This document shows, piece after piece, positions 34,104 to 46,300 of a stretch of DNA of 64,000 bases. The position numbers and the translations under genes were made by a program. The notes beneath the pieces were generated by a model. The model did no database searches, was not told the origin of the DNA, and was given only the letters and a program-made list of their open reading frames with translations. The stretch is from Globodera rostochiensis (Eukaryota; Nematoda; Chromadorea; Rhabditida; Heteroderidae), in the NCBI GenBank assembly GCA_018350325.1, contig JAEVLN010000006.1:4144056-4208055 (forward strand). Reading direction: 5' to 3'. Each line of letters starts with the position of its first letter. The stretch's first letter is position 1.

Positions 34104-37100
34104 AATAAAAATGGTCCAGCATTTGTAATGCGCAAATTTTGCCGCTTGAATGCCTCGCTGAATGCCGGTGACCAAGTGATTTTTAGAGGCCAAAGCAATG
34201 CAAATGCGCGTTACATTGAATTTCATTTGCTACAAAATACGCACGTAGTCAACGATTACAGTACACAACAAATATGAAAATTTAATTTAAATTCATATTT
34301 TTAGTTGGCACCGCACTGCTGATAATTCAACTGAATTTTACTGTTGATGGCCAAAAAGTGTTTTTGGAGGATAAATATCAGCATTGGAGCGATGTACTGT
34401 AGGGATAATATGCCACAGCTCTTTGGATTGATTTAAAACCAGGGCTGCGATTCGTCCTTGGATTCCAAGGGCAGTCCTTGGATGTTATGTCCTTGGAAGT
34501 CAACATGTCGGTCCTTGGGAATTGTCTTTGCCAGATCGCAGCCCTGGTTAAAACGCCTTAGGGCGGGACATAGAGACTAATTTGAAAGCCCTCTTTGACG
34601 AATTTAAAAAAAAAAAGCCCGCCCGAAAAGCCTGCCCGGGTCCAAGCCGATTATCCGACACCTTACCTGAGCGGCGACTGGTGGGGCGGTTAAAACGCCT
34701 CGGGGCTGGGCCATAAAACGCTGGTGGGCGGTTAAAACGCCTCGGGGCTTGGCCATAAAACGCCTAAGAGGGACGGCTGGTGGGACGGTTAAAACGCCTC
34801 GGGGATTGGCCATAAAACGCTGGTGGGCGGTTAACGCCTCGGGGTTTGGCCATAAAACGCTGGTGGGCGGTTAAAACGCCTCGGGGCTTGGCCATAAAAC
34901 GCTGGTGGGCGGTTAAAACGCCTCGGGGCTTGGCCATAAAACGCCTAAGAGGGACGGCTGGTGGGACGGTTAAAAGGCCTCGGGGCTGGGCCATAAAACG
35001 CCTAAGAGGGACGGCTGGTGGGACGGTTAAAACGCCTCGGGGATTGGCCATAAAACGCTGGTGGGCGGTTAACGCCTCGGGGTTTGGCCATAAAACGCTG
35101 GTGGGCGGTTAAAACGCCTCGGGGCTTGGCCATAAAACGCTGGTGGGCGGTTAACGCCTCGGGGCTGGGCCATAAAACGCTGGTGGGCGGTTAAAACGCC
35201 TCGGGGCTTGGCCATAAAACGCCTAAGAGGGACGGCTGGTGGGACGGTTAAAAGGCCTCGGGGCTGGGCCATAAAACGCCTAAGGGGGACGGCTGGTGGG
35301 ACGGTTAAAACGCCTCGGGGATTGGCCATAAAACGCTGGTGGGCGGTTAACGCCTCGGGGTTTGGCCATAAAACGCTGGTGGGCGGTTAAAACGCCTCGG
35401 GGCTTGGCCATACAACGCTGGTGGGCGGTTAAAACGCCTCGGGGCTGGGCCATAAAACGCCTAAGAGGGACGGCTGGTGGTGGGTTAAAACGCCTTAGGG
35501 CGGGGACCGACAATGTGGCCAATCAACAGCAGTTGACAGAATTTATAACGCAAGTTTTAATTAAGGATGAAAATCAAAATGTTATGTTGCATTATAATGG
35601 CGCTAACAGAAAGGAAATATATGTTCTGCAGCGGGGCAGTCCGTTTGAACTTCGATTCATTTTGAATTCAAATGACACAGCCAAAACCGAATTATGTATG
35701 TCCGTCCAGGCGGCGGCGATCATTTCAGTGCCCACACTTCAGTGCCGCACACTTCAGTGCCCACACTTCAGTGCCAGCACTTAAAAAGGCTATTTAAACT
35801 CAACCAAATCAAACAATCAAGATGTCATTGGAAAGCTCTAAGCTTTTAAAAGCTATTGTTAAGCCAACGCTAGTCAATTAGAAAATTCGTAAAAAAGTTA
35901 TTGCAATAAAACTGATGAAAAGCCCTGATTTTGGGTGTTTTTCACGTTGAACTTCTTAAAAACGATTGAACCGCCTTGGCTTTTTTTTGTACGATTCTTC
36001 TCATTTAGAGCTTTCCAATGACATCTTGATTGTATGATTTGGTTGAGTTTAAAAAAAGTTATAGCCTTTTTAAGTGCTGGCACTGAAGTGTCCGGCACTG
36101 AAGTGCGGGCACTGAAGTGTCCGGCACTGAAGTGTGGGCACTAAAGTGTCCGGCACTGAAGTGCGGGCACTGAAGTGTCCGGCACTGAAGTGTGGGCACT
36201 AAAGTGTCCGGCACTGAAGTGTCCGGCACTGAAGTGTGGGCACTGAAGTGTCCGGCACTGAAGTGTGGGCACTAAAGTGTCCGGCACTGAAGTGCGGGCA
36301 CTGAAGTGTCCGGCACTGAAGTGTGGGCACTAAAGTGTCCGGCACTGAAGTGTCCGGCACTGAAGTGTGGGCACTGAAGTGTCCGGCACTGAAGTGTGGG
36401 CACTAAAGTGTCCGGCACTGAAGTGTCCGGCACTGAAGTGTGGGCACTAAAGTGTCCGGCACTGAAGTGTCCGGCACTGAAGTGTCCGGCACTGAAGTGT
36501 CCGGCACTGAAGTGTCCGGCACTGTGTGTGGGCACTGAAGTGATGCGTACCCCCGTCCAGGTGCTAGGTCGTTTCGTAAAAAAGGCAAATGGAGCGCTTT
36601 TTAAAAGTTTTTTTGTTATAACTTTTTTCAAAGCTAACCAAATCAAACAATTTTTGATATCATTCGAAAGCATGCAATGGGTAGAAGCTTTTAAACTCAA
36701 AAGCTAAGCTATAGGACAATTCGCAAAAAAGTTGTGACCAAAAAGCGTTTTCTGGTCATAGCTTTTTTAAGATTTGGCCAATAGCTTAGCTTTTGCTTGC
36801 TAATAGCTTCTCCTCCTCCTAAGCTTTCGAATAATACTAAAATTGCTTGATTTGGTTAGCTTTGAAAGAAGTTATAATTAAAAACTTTTAAAAAGCGCCC
36901 CATTTGCCTTTTTTTACGAAACGACCCAGCACGGGGTCCGTCCATAAACTCTTTTTTTAATTATCTTTTTAATTGTGTAATTTTTTTTTAAAGTGACGCC
37001 CATCAATATGACAATCAATGTGACACTGTTCACGGACTCGAACAAGCAACCAGAAGCAAACTTGGGCATTTACGGGTTCAAAAATGAATACCCAATCGAC

Positions 37101-37197
37101 TACATCGGAGTTGGCATTTCCATTCATTTCTGGCACTTTTTTTTTGTAAAATTATTTAAAGGCTAGCGGCGATTTGACTCTGTTTGCTGAGCCTGAA
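34104..37197 (+). CDS. Galectin-like gene, domain 2
   Basis: Exons: 34104-34260, 34305-about 34393, one starting near 35495 and ending 35695, one starting 36992 with an uncertain end, and 37167-37197. Seen: LNAGDQVIFRGQSNANARYI (first strands), LNFTVDGQKVFLEDKY, LQRGSPFELRFILNSND, NEYPIDYIGVGI and SGDLTLFAEPE, in the order expected of a galectin domain. Most junctions are in phase; the junctions at 34393/35495 and after 36992 are uncertain. Canonical galactose-binding residues are not recognisable. Introns contain the 34.7-35.5-kb minisatellite and two nested MITEs. It is read as the second domain of one long polypeptide because domain 3 follows in phase at 37268. Confidence 0.55.
34690..35490. 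repeat. GC-rich minisatellite, GGTTAAAACGCCTCGGGG units
   Basis: About 17 copies of a 42-bp unit (GGTTAAAACGCCTCGGGGCTT, GGCCATAAAACGCTGGTGGGC), some lengthened by CCTAAGAGGGACGGCTGGTGG. The unit resembles the sequence around the intron end itself (GGTTAAAACGCCTTAGGGCGGG at about 35483 and again near 34548), so the array seems to have grown from the 3' splice-site region. Confidence 0.9.
35711..36552. mobile_element. Foldback MITE with GGCACTGAAGTGTCC arrays, 9-bp target duplication
   Basis: Left end CGGCGGCGATCATTTCAG; right end TGATGCGTACCC. Flanked by CCGTCCAGG at 35702-35710 and 36553-36561. The core (CAACCAAATCAAACAATCAAG, TCATTGGAAAGCTCTAAG) is homologous to the elements at 57515 and 58335. 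About 30 units on the right arm and four on the left all carry the ACTTCAGTGCC variant. Confidence 0.88.
36560..36935. mobile_element. Palindromic MITE, GTGCTAGGTCGTTTCG ends, older nested insertion
   Basis: Inverted ends GTGCTAGGTCGTTTCGTAAA and TTTACGAAACGACCCAGCAC. Flanked by GTCCGTCCA (35700-35708, and 36936-36944). The element at 35711 later inserted at its left junction. The same terminal sequence defines the element at 39171-39613. The core includes AAAAAGTTGTGACCAAAAAG. Confidence 0.8.
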
Positions 37198-37562
37198 GTC
37201 AAACGATTTGGGAAGGCAAAAAATTGCTTTTTCTGCTGGAAACAGTTTGAGCAATGTTCACTTTTAGCGTGTTGAGCGTGTTTCTGTGCTTACACTTGAC
37301 CCGCTGTTGGCTGTTGGAGATTCGATTCTGGTCGAAGGGTTTTTGGTGAAAAATTCAAGAAAATTGAGAATTTGTTTGCTCCGTGACACTTTTGAACCCG
37401 AAACTGAAAGTAATTACCTAATTAACACAATATCAAAATGTAATGCTTTTTCCCACTCAGATATTTCTATACCGTTACAAATCACTTTCGAGTTCAAAAA
37501 AAAATACAATGAAGGTGTAATGGTCGTGTATTCTGAGGTGAGTTCTTTTGGCTTATATCGTA

Positions 37563-38406
37563 AACACTCTTTTAATCCCTCAACCCTACAATAATCCCCC
37601 ACCCTCTGAGTAGATTGAACTAATAATCCCCCAGCCTCTGAGTAGATTGAAAAATAATCCCCCAACCTCGAATAATCCCCCACCTTTTGAGTAGCTGAAA
37701 AATAATCCCCCAAGAATAATCCCCCACCCTCTGAGTAGATTGAAAAATAATCCCCCAACCTCGAATAATCCCCCACCCTCTGAGTTGCTGAAAAATAATC
37801 CCCAAAGAATAATCCCCCACCCTCTGAGTAGATTGAAAAATTATCCCCCAACCTCTAATAATTCCCCACCCTCTGAGTAGATTGAACTAATAATCCCCCA
37901 ACCTCGAATAATCCCCCAGCCTTTGAGTAGATTGAAAAATAATCCCCCAACCTCCAATAATCTCCCACCCTTTGAGTAGATTGAAAAATAATCCCCCAAC
38001 CTCTAATAATCCCCCACTCTCTGAAAGGTTGAAAATTAATCCCCTAATCTCCAATAATCCCCCACCCTCTGAGTAGCTGAAAAATAATCCCCCAACCTCT
38101 AATAATTCCACACCCTCTGAGTAGATTGAAAAATAATCTCCCAACCTCCAATAATCCCCCACCCTTTGAGTAGATTGAAAAATAATCCCCCAACCTCGAA
38201 TAATCCCCCAGCCTCTGAGTAGATTGAAAAATAATCTCCCAACCTCCAATAATCCCCCACCCTTTGAGTAGATTGAAAAATAATCTCCCAACCTCCAATA
38301 ATCCCCCACCCTTTGAGTAGATTGAAAAATAATCCCCCAACCTCTAATAATCTCCCACTCTCTGAAAGGTTGAAAAATAATCCCCCATGGGAGATTAAAA
38401 GAGTGT
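37563..38406. mobile_element. MITE with internally expanded TAATCCCCC array
   Basis: Inverted ends AACACTCTTTTAATC/GATTAAAAGAGTGTT. The interior holds about 25 units of roughly 30 bp (AATAATCCCCCAACCTC and CACCCTCTGAGTAGATTGAA). It fills the intron between galectin exons 37461-37537 and 38451. The short relative is at 28808-28964. Confidence 0.82.
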
Positions 38407-38633
38407 TCACGGTGTACCTAATTTGCCTTAATCTATTTTTTTTATATTAGCGCAGGGACAAAAATTTTAAACAAAACTTTCTGTCTCCTATTTTTGCGGG
38501 AGAAGAGTTTAATCTCGAAATTCGTGCCCATTACGGACACTATGCAATACACACTCATGGCGCTTTTGTGTTCAACCTTGCTTACGAGCTGCTGCGCCCG
38601 TGGGCTACGAACCGATTGAGGGTGGGGCGCCAT

Positions 38634-39152
38634 GGATGGGTATCGCGCCGGAAAAAAAGCGCTCGGCGATATGCGATAATGCGATATCGAATTTTCTAAT
38701 GCGATAGCGATATGCGATTAGTAGGGCTACGATTTATATGGATAAAAAATCTCGAAATAGCAAAATATGGACCAAATATGGACAAATTTTTTTTTAAATA
38801 TAGCAAAAAATGAGCAATATTTCCTAATTGATAGTCACGAAAATGTCAATTTTTAGGGGTGTATTTTTTGAAAATTTTTAAAAAGTCGATCCGTAGGGGT
38901 GTATTTTTCGTTTTTATTGCATTTTTGTTAAGGAATTTTTGAAAAATGGCGATATATGGAAAAATATGGAAATTATGGATTATAAAATGGGCTCTAGAAG
39001 CTCCAACCAAAGCTAAAAACATCATTTATGGCATTAAGAAGCCGTTTCAAGATATGGATTTTCCATATAAATCGTAGCCCTAGCGACTAGCGATAAAACC
39101 TTTTTATAGCGACATGCGATTTATCGCGCGATAGCGATAGCGATACCCATCC
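38634..39152. mobile_element. Palindromic element with GCGATA-rich ends, in a galectin exon
   Basis: Ends GGATGGGTATCGC/GCGATACCCATCC with further GCGATATGCGATA/TATCGC motifs. The interior has a second inverted pair (GGGCTACGATTTATATGG and CCATATAAATCGTAGCCC, 38725-39082) around an AT-rich dispersed repeat, suggesting one element inside another. No clear target duplication. A related motif island is at 24716-24812. Confidence 0.65.
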
Positions 39153-39170
39153 CTGCTGCTGGTGGGGGAC

Positions 39171-39613
39171 CGTGCTGGGTCGTTTCGTAAATTCCGCCAC
39201 TATGGGCGTTTCGTAAATCCGCGACATATATTTTATGAGTTTAGACATCATAACTTTATACACCCCGCACTAAATCAGTTAAACCTTATATCAATGGAAA
39301 GCTCTAAATGAGTAGAAAAAGCAATACAGCAAAGTTGAAGCGATTGGATAAGTATTAAAAAAGTTATAATGTAAAATTGCCAAAAATTGGGTTTTTTCGT
39401 AGTTTTCTAATCATACTTTTTAAAACTTTGATTTACTGCTTAGTTTATTTTTACAAATAGTTTCTACTCATTTAGAGCTTTCCATTGATATAAGGTTTAA
39501 CAGATTTAGTGCAGGGTGTATAATGTTATAATGTCTACAACTATTTCATAAAATATATGTGGCGGATTTACGAAACGCCCATAGTGGCGGAATTTACGAA
39601 ACGACCTAGCACC
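39171..39613. mobile_element. Palindromic MITE, GTGCTGGGTCGTTTCG ends, 9-bp target duplication
   Basis: Ends CGTGCTGGGTCGTTTCG and CGAAACGACCTAGCACC. Flanks GTGGGGGAC at 39162-39170 and 39614-39622. Inner arms include AACCTTATATCAATGGAAAGC and its complement. Same family as 36560-36935. It lies within the interrupted galectin exon. Confidence 0.82.
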
Positions 39614-39674
39614 GTGGGGGACCATAGGACACAATCAAAAATCATTGGACAACAAAGCTTAAATTTTGAGGTTG

Positions 39675-39930
39675 CGTGATAACACCCCAATAAAACTCCA
39701 ACAGGAGGGGCGCTTTTGCGGGGCCAAGTCAGACTCCCAAACAAAAGTCCTATCCAATTGATATAAAGCTTTTATTAAACCGCACACGCTAAAAAAGGTG
39801 TCCAAAAACGAACGAACGAACGGGGGGGAAAAATGCGAAAGGGTCAGCAAAATTAAATCGATAAAAGGCGATCGCTGCGATAAATAATATTTTGGCGTCC
39901 GTCCAAGATCGGGTTGGCGCTCGCATCACT
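39675..39930 (-). repeat. 3' LTR of the Gypsy element
   Basis: 256 bp, the same length as the copy at 47813-48068 and, compared by eye, the same sequence. It contains a short ACGAACGAACGAACG run and a GGCGATCGC motif. Confidence 0.93.
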
Positions 39931-39945
39931 TCCCCCGCTCCCGCG
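39931..39945 (-). other. Polypurine tract next to the 3' LTR
   Basis: On the minus strand the sequence before the LTR reads GGGAGCGGGGGA, a purine run in the position used to prime plus-strand DNA synthesis. Confidence 0.7.
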
Positions 39946-40349
39946 CAGCCGAGCTCCGGCGAGGTGTTGAAGCGTCCGCCCTCCCCGCCTGTAGCAGTTG
40001 AGGACCTCCCGGGCCGAGCGAGTTGGAGTGTGTCGATGCTGCGCTGCCGCTGAAGTTGCCTAAATCAAAAAACTCGGGGGGGGGGGGGTTGGCCGTTGGA
40101 AAGGCTTGCTTTATTTGGATTAATAGACTACGTTTATCAAAGTTTATTTAAATTTATTTAAAATTATTCATGTGAATCACAAAAAAAAGGGAATAATGAA
40201 AACAGAGGTCTGTGGCTGAAAACTTTGCAATATCAACAGAAAAATATAAAATGGTCGGTGTTGTCTGAGGCGTTTCGATGAGGTTTAACAAAATTGAAAA
40301 GGGGAGAGAGACTGGGGGGGGAGTCAAAATTTCAAGCCTTTTTTGAAGC
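39946..40349 (-). other. Untranslated 3' region of the Gypsy element
   Basis: About 400 bp between the stop of the polyprotein (40350) and the polypurine tract. GC-rich near the LTR, AT-rich further in, with a GGGGGGGGG run (as read on the plus strand) near 40078. No frame of interest. Confidence 0.6.
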
Positions 40350-43300
40350 CTATGCAAACCGTCCCCGTTTTGGAGGGAGCGCACCTCCCCAGGAGTTGCC
40401 GTAATTGTCATGCTGTCGGGCGGTGCCTCGGTGGGAATGCATCCCGTTTTGGGTGCGAAAACTTCCCCGATTTCCCCGTTGGTAACCATAGCTTTGCCAA
40501 CGATAGTTTGGCCTTGAACCGCTCTGTGTCGGACGAATTTGTGAACTCTGGGGAAAACTGAAAGCCGCCAATTTTTGAGGTTGGGGATGTTCTTCGCTCC
40601 GGTTCCCTCCGTGTGGATCGGAACTTTTGCTTTCACTTATCGGCGTTTTCATGCCAAACACAGCTCGCAAAAATTTGAGAATCATTTTTGCCCCTCCCGG
40701 CTTCAGCTGTCCTTTCCCGTCAACATTTCTATTCTCCTCTTTATCTCCGTATCTCGTTATTTCGGCGATGGAGCGATAGCCTCGTGTGAGTGCCAACGAT
40801 ATTTTCCCTTCCTTCGGCACACATCCTTCCAGCATTTTCAGGAATTTTTCGTGCCCACTGGCTTTGTCCGAAATAAAGGAAGGGGGCACGAAAATGGTTT
40901 TGTGTGAGAATTTCGACATGTGGGAGGCGATTTTTTGTATGGCGACTTTGGAGATTTCGATCGGAATCCCATTGTTTATGTCGTCAGTGCCAATAAAAAT
41001 CAATACTTCCCTCACTTCACTTCCGAAGTACGTTTCCTCCACTTCATTTGAGAGTGCTGTGCAGCTCCTCTCCAAAATTATTTCTGTTTCCAATTTGCCT
41101 TCCATCACTTTTCCGCCCGAGTCCGCGTAAAGAATGAATGGATTTTTGGAGACTTTTGCAAGGCCCAATACTCTCCGCGCTTTCACTTCTTCGATGGCAT
41201 TTTCGACTTGTTTTTGAAATGGGTAGTTTTTGTTGTCCCGTGGGATTGGGAACCGGACCTTTTTGCACCCCGATAATTGTAATTGCCGAAAGGCGAAGTC
41301 ACACCGGTCTACCCAGAGAGAGATAATGGGAATGAAGTCCTGAGAGGAGGGTGAGTGATTTGAACTGAATTTGAGCAGATAGTCGGGTCCGTGAGTGTTG
41401 CGTTGCGCCGCCCAATTTCTGATCTGTGCGGTTGGTACATCTTTGGCGATCAGCAGCGAAATGAGCTCGCCCAACGTCTCCACTTTCACGTCCCGCAGTT
41501 TGTCCATCGCCGACAGTGACGGAATGACGGTGCCCAAAGTGATCACCGCACAGTTTCCATGCTCTTCAACACCACTGCAAACCGAATTGTGCCCGATTCC
41601 GTCCGTCTCTCCCCGATCTGAACAGAATGTGTGTTTTGCAATTGCGTTAATTTGCACATTTTTCTTTCCCATTTCTACTTCTTTCAACGAAAGTGGCACT
41701 GTTCCAAAGATTTTCTTTCGTCTGTGGGACGGAAGAAATGCTTCCGCCGGAATTTCCTTAGGGGCCGGGGCTAAATGTTCGGTCGGGACTTTTGTGGGTT
41801 CGTCTTCCTGCCGATTGATAGGGACTACAAAAGCCGCTGTGGGAGTCAGTGTTTTTATCAAATACGGACCGTAGTAATTCCATGTCAATTTCTTGTGGTC
41901 ATTTTTGACAGAGGGACGAAAGAAAACCATAACTCGGTCCCCAACTTTATATTTTCCGGGGGTTACATTTGGTTTGGAGTCAAACTGACTTTTTTGGACT
42001 GCTTGTGCTTTCGCTATGTTTTGGGAGGTTTCGAGGAGGATTTCTTCATAATTTTCCCGAAAAAATTGGAGGTAGTCGTCCATATCGACTGTGTATGCTG
42101 GGTTAGCTCTTTTTGGGGCTGTGATGCTCGACGGAAATCTAATAGTTCTACCAAAAAACACGAAGAAAGGGGAGTGCCCCGTAGATTCGTTGGGTGTGAG
42201 GTTGTAAGAAAAAGCCACATACGGAATTCTTTTGTCCCACTCCCAAGGGCTTGTGGCTGTTCTTTTTACCATACCAATGATTGTTTGGTTTAGTCTCTCG
42301 GCTAAACCGTTGGCGTTTGGGTCATATCCCGAAGTGGTTGATCGAGAAATCAGCAACTTCTCCGTTATTTCTAACAAAATGGCATTCACAAACTCCCCGC
42401 CCTGGTCCGAATGTATCTTTTCGGGGGCACCAAATTTGAGAATCCACTCTTCCACAACTTTCTGAGCCACTGTTTCAGCTTTTTTATTGGGGGTCGGACA
42501 AACTACCGCAAAGCGCGAGAAATGGTCAATCATAACCAGGCAGTACTTATTCCCGTCTCTTGTTGGACCTAATTTTAGGATGTCCATGCAAAGGAGTTCG
42601 GAGGGACTTCGAGTTACAATCGGGTGGAGGCCGGGGTGATTTTTGCGAGGCTTTCGGTTGTGGGCGCAGATCCTACACGAATTTGCCCAGTGCGCACAGT
42701 CCGCTCGCATATTTGGCCAGAAAATTTTTTGACTTAGGAGTCGTTTGTAAATCTTTTTCCCCGATTGATGGCCCCCGCATCGCCCGGAATGGTGTTCGGA
42801 AAGCAATGTTTCCCGAAATTTTGACGGGGTGAATAATTCTGTTTCTCCAAGTTCATTTACTCGGTACAAAATTCCATCCTCCACCGTGAATTTGGACAAC
42901 GAATCGAGCAACTTTTGTCTCAATTTTGGGTCCCCCGGTAGTTTTCGGTTTGCGAGAAAGTCCAAGATAAACGCCAATTCGGAGTTTTTTGTTTCTTCTG
43001 CCCACTCGGTTTTCGAAACGCTGTTTGGGAACTGGGCTGGTTTAAGTTCAAGCGCGAAAATTTGTGCTATTTCACTATCTGTATTTGGGTCCGGGAAACT
43101 GTTTTTCCTGTGGGCCCTGGAAAGTGCATCCGCCACAAAATTTTCTTTGCCTGGACTATATATGACTTCGAGCTGAAAGGGAGCACCAAGTTCCATAATC
43201 CATCTGTCAACTTTGGCGTTGCCCACTGAATTTTTGGTTTTGAACATGGCGGGGATGGCCTTATGGTCAGTTACCACTACAGTGGGCAGCCAAGCAATAA

Positions 43301-46300
43301 AATGTTTAAATTTTTGGACCGCGAATTTTATGCCCAAACATTCTAAGACCGTTGGTACATAATTACTTTCCGTTTTGCTGCACTTTCTTGAGGCATAGCA
43401 AATTGGGCGTAGGGATCCCGACTCATCCTTTTGGCAAAGAACTGCGCCTAATCCCTCCTTGCTTGCGTCACAGAAAACGTGGAATTTGAATTTTGGGTCG
43501 CTTTTGGCTAATTCAAAGTTCGGGTATTTGAGAACCACTTCTTCCAAAATGAATTTTTTCAACATTTCAAATGCCTTTACTCCCTTTTCATCCCAAGTCA
43601 AGCCTTTGTTTGTCGGGGTTTTCTTAAGCATTGAGGTGAGTGGTGCTGCAATTTCAGCATATCCCCGGATAAATTTTCGGTGCCAATTGGTCATGCCCAG
43701 AAACCGCTGAAGCTCCTTCAGTGTTTTCGGGATCGGGTACGCTAAAATCGGTTCGTATTTTTCCGGATTTTTGGCCAATCCTTCCCGGGTCAGAGTGTGT
43801 CCTAAGTAAGGGGTTTTTTCCTGAGCAAATCCGCATTTTTTGGCCTTAGCTTTAACTCCGAATTCGCGTAGTTTTTGAAAAACGAGTTTCAGGTGACTGA
43901 GGTGTTCTTCAAAATTTTTGGAAGCGATGAGGATGTCATCGAGATAAACGAAAACAAACTCATTTATGTAGTCTTTCAAGAGGTGGTTCATAAATCTCTG
44001 GAAAGTAGCCGGGGCGTTTGAAAGGCCAAAGGGCATCACCAAAAATTCGAAATGACCATTCGGAACCGAAAAAGCGGTTTTTTGTATGTCCTCCGGGTCT
44101 AGCCTGATTTGCCAATACCCGCACATCAGGTCCAAAGTACTGAAAAATTTCCTTTCCCCGAGGTACATGAGAATTTCGTCAATGTTTGGGAGGGGATATG
44201 AGTCTTTTTTGGTGACGGCGTTTAGTTTTCTATAATCAATGCAGAGTCTCATTGATTTGTCTTTTTTAACCGCCAAAACAATTGGTGAGGCCCATGGGCT
44301 GTTTGATGGCCTTATTACGCCCCGGTTTAGATAATCATTTAACATTTCTGTAACTTGGGCTCTCGCTCCAAATGGTAAGGGCCTCGGTGGAGTTTTTATC
44401 GGCTGTGAGTCCCCGGTATCAATTTTGTGCAAGGCGAGATCTGTCTGAGTTAGTTCGGACTCGTCCAGTGCTAGAACGTCCGAAAATTCCCTCCAAAGTT
44501 CCCAAATTTTAGACTTTTCGCTCTCGGTCACAGGCCCCAAATTGGATTCAAGAACCGAAAGTAGTCGAAAGATTCTTTCGCTGTCCGATTGGATGATGCT
44601 AACGAGTTTTTTGGGTTTCTCCCACATTTCTGGTTCCCGCGGAAAAATTTCGGTTAGAGGGTCAAAAACGGAATCGATGGCTTCTGCACTAGCTACTTTA
44701 GTGCCACTTTCGAGAAAAATCGGGGCTGCCGTTTTGTTGTGAACCAAAATTTGAATGTAACCTTGTTCCGACATCGCCAAAGACCTTTCGATAATTGCCA
44801 TTTCGTGCCGGGGGACTTTCTGCTCAGAAAGAAAAATTGGCGGTTCGCTTCGTGACCGCTTTGCAAATTGTTTGAGCCGTGGCTGGTGGTCGGCCGCAAT
44901 GATTCCGAGGCGCTCCAACTCTTTCCTTTCCGCCTCTTTGTCCAATTTTTGGACTCTCTCCAATTCTCTGTGGTCCTCCTCCTCTTCAAAGTCCATCAAT
45001 TCTTCGTCTCCGTTCATTTTCGCCGGAATAAAATTGTCCTTATGCTCTATAAGGAAAGTGGACTTATCTGGAAAGTTTTTGTAATTATCAATGTGAGATT
45101 TAACGAAACATGAAGACATTGGTGGAATTATAGAATGTGAGGCAATTCGAACCGAATTTAGGAACGGGATAGGTTTCGGTTGTGTGACTATCGACTTGAA
45201 GTGAAAAATTTCGTGGGTGTTCGAACTCCCGAGGTAATAGCCGAGTCGGTCCAATGCGTACGTTCCGAGCACTAAATCATAGCTGAACGACTCAGCGGTT
45301 ATCAGACAGGGAATTTCCGTTTTCATTTCCGCTAGATCAATCGGGACGTTGATCACACCGATGATCGGGATTCTTGTTCCGGAAATTGATGCAACGTCAA
45401 ACGGAATTTTGGTTGGCCCTGAGTTTGGATTGAAACCCCAATCTAGAAAGTTTATTTTGTTTTTAATGGCTAAATTGTATAGGAATTCGGGGTTGACAAT
45501 ACTTGTTTCGGCTCCCGAATCCATGAGAGCCCTGGCTTTTTCAGTCTCAACTTCCAGTTCCACTGTTAAACATGCCGCTGTTTTTGGCTGTGCCGGGGTT
45601 TGAGAGGGAAATTTGAGTGCGTGGGTAGTCAGAGCGTTGAAAAATTTTTCGTATTCTGGGGAATTTTTTTGAGAAACATTCCCGAAAATTATTGTTCCTT
45701 CCGCGTTTTTCGCGCTTTTTTCGGTCACGATAAGCGTGTTGGCGTCCGTTCGAGGAGCCGGGAATGCCTGTCCTTGCTGAAAGTTTTGTCCTTGCTGGGA
45801 TTGTCTGTGCACTGGAGTCGTATTTGCGCCTGTCGCTTGGTTATTTCGGTTCTCGTTCTGATAATAGCCCCGAGTCCCGACTATGTGATTCTGGTGATCT
45901 CCGAAATTTTGGGGGAAATTGGGCTGCCTGGACTGCCTAGGTTCGTAACGATTCGCGTACATCTGATTTTGCGGTGCTCTCGGCGGTGGGTTTTGTCTGT
46001 TCTGGGAGATTTGACTACGAGCCGAAAAATTTGGGAAATTTTGATACTGGGTTATGGGCCGGAAACTTTGGTATGGCTGAGTGCTGTTCGATTGAGATGG
46101 TTTTTCTGTCGGTTCTTTACCCACCAAACTCAACCGGTTCGCCATCATCAGTAATTCGTCGAATGTCTGCAGAGGTTTAGACTGACATTCCAAAAATCTT
46201 GCCATACTCGGATCATTAATGTTCGCAATGAAAAATTTTTTCGAAATTTCGTCCAACTGGCTTTCTTCGATTCCCGAATATGCACAGCAGACGAGGCGTT

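Larger units (their letters stand above)
37268..39674 (+). pseudogene. Galectin-like gene, domain 3 (5' part; exon interrupted by three elements)
   Basis: Exons 37268-37409, 37461-37537 and 38451 onward join in phase. Seen: LLAVGDSILVEGFLVKNSRK, then IPLQITFEFKKKYNEGVMVV, SPIFAGEEFNLEIRAHYGHY and AYELLRPWATNRLRV, a full galectin strand order. The last exon is broken at about 38634 by a GCGATA element, at 39171 by a MITE and at 39675 by the LTR retrotransposon. Its 3' half resumes at 48069. Removing the retrotransposon and one GTTG copy gives an unbroken frame across the junction (LNFEVDGDFSN). In this allele the exon cannot encode the full protein unless the elements are removed. Confidence 0.6.

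Noticed and set aside
34604..35522. Basic repeated frames (MANPRGVLTVPPAV type)
   Set aside because: Translation of the 42-bp intronic array; open in several frames.
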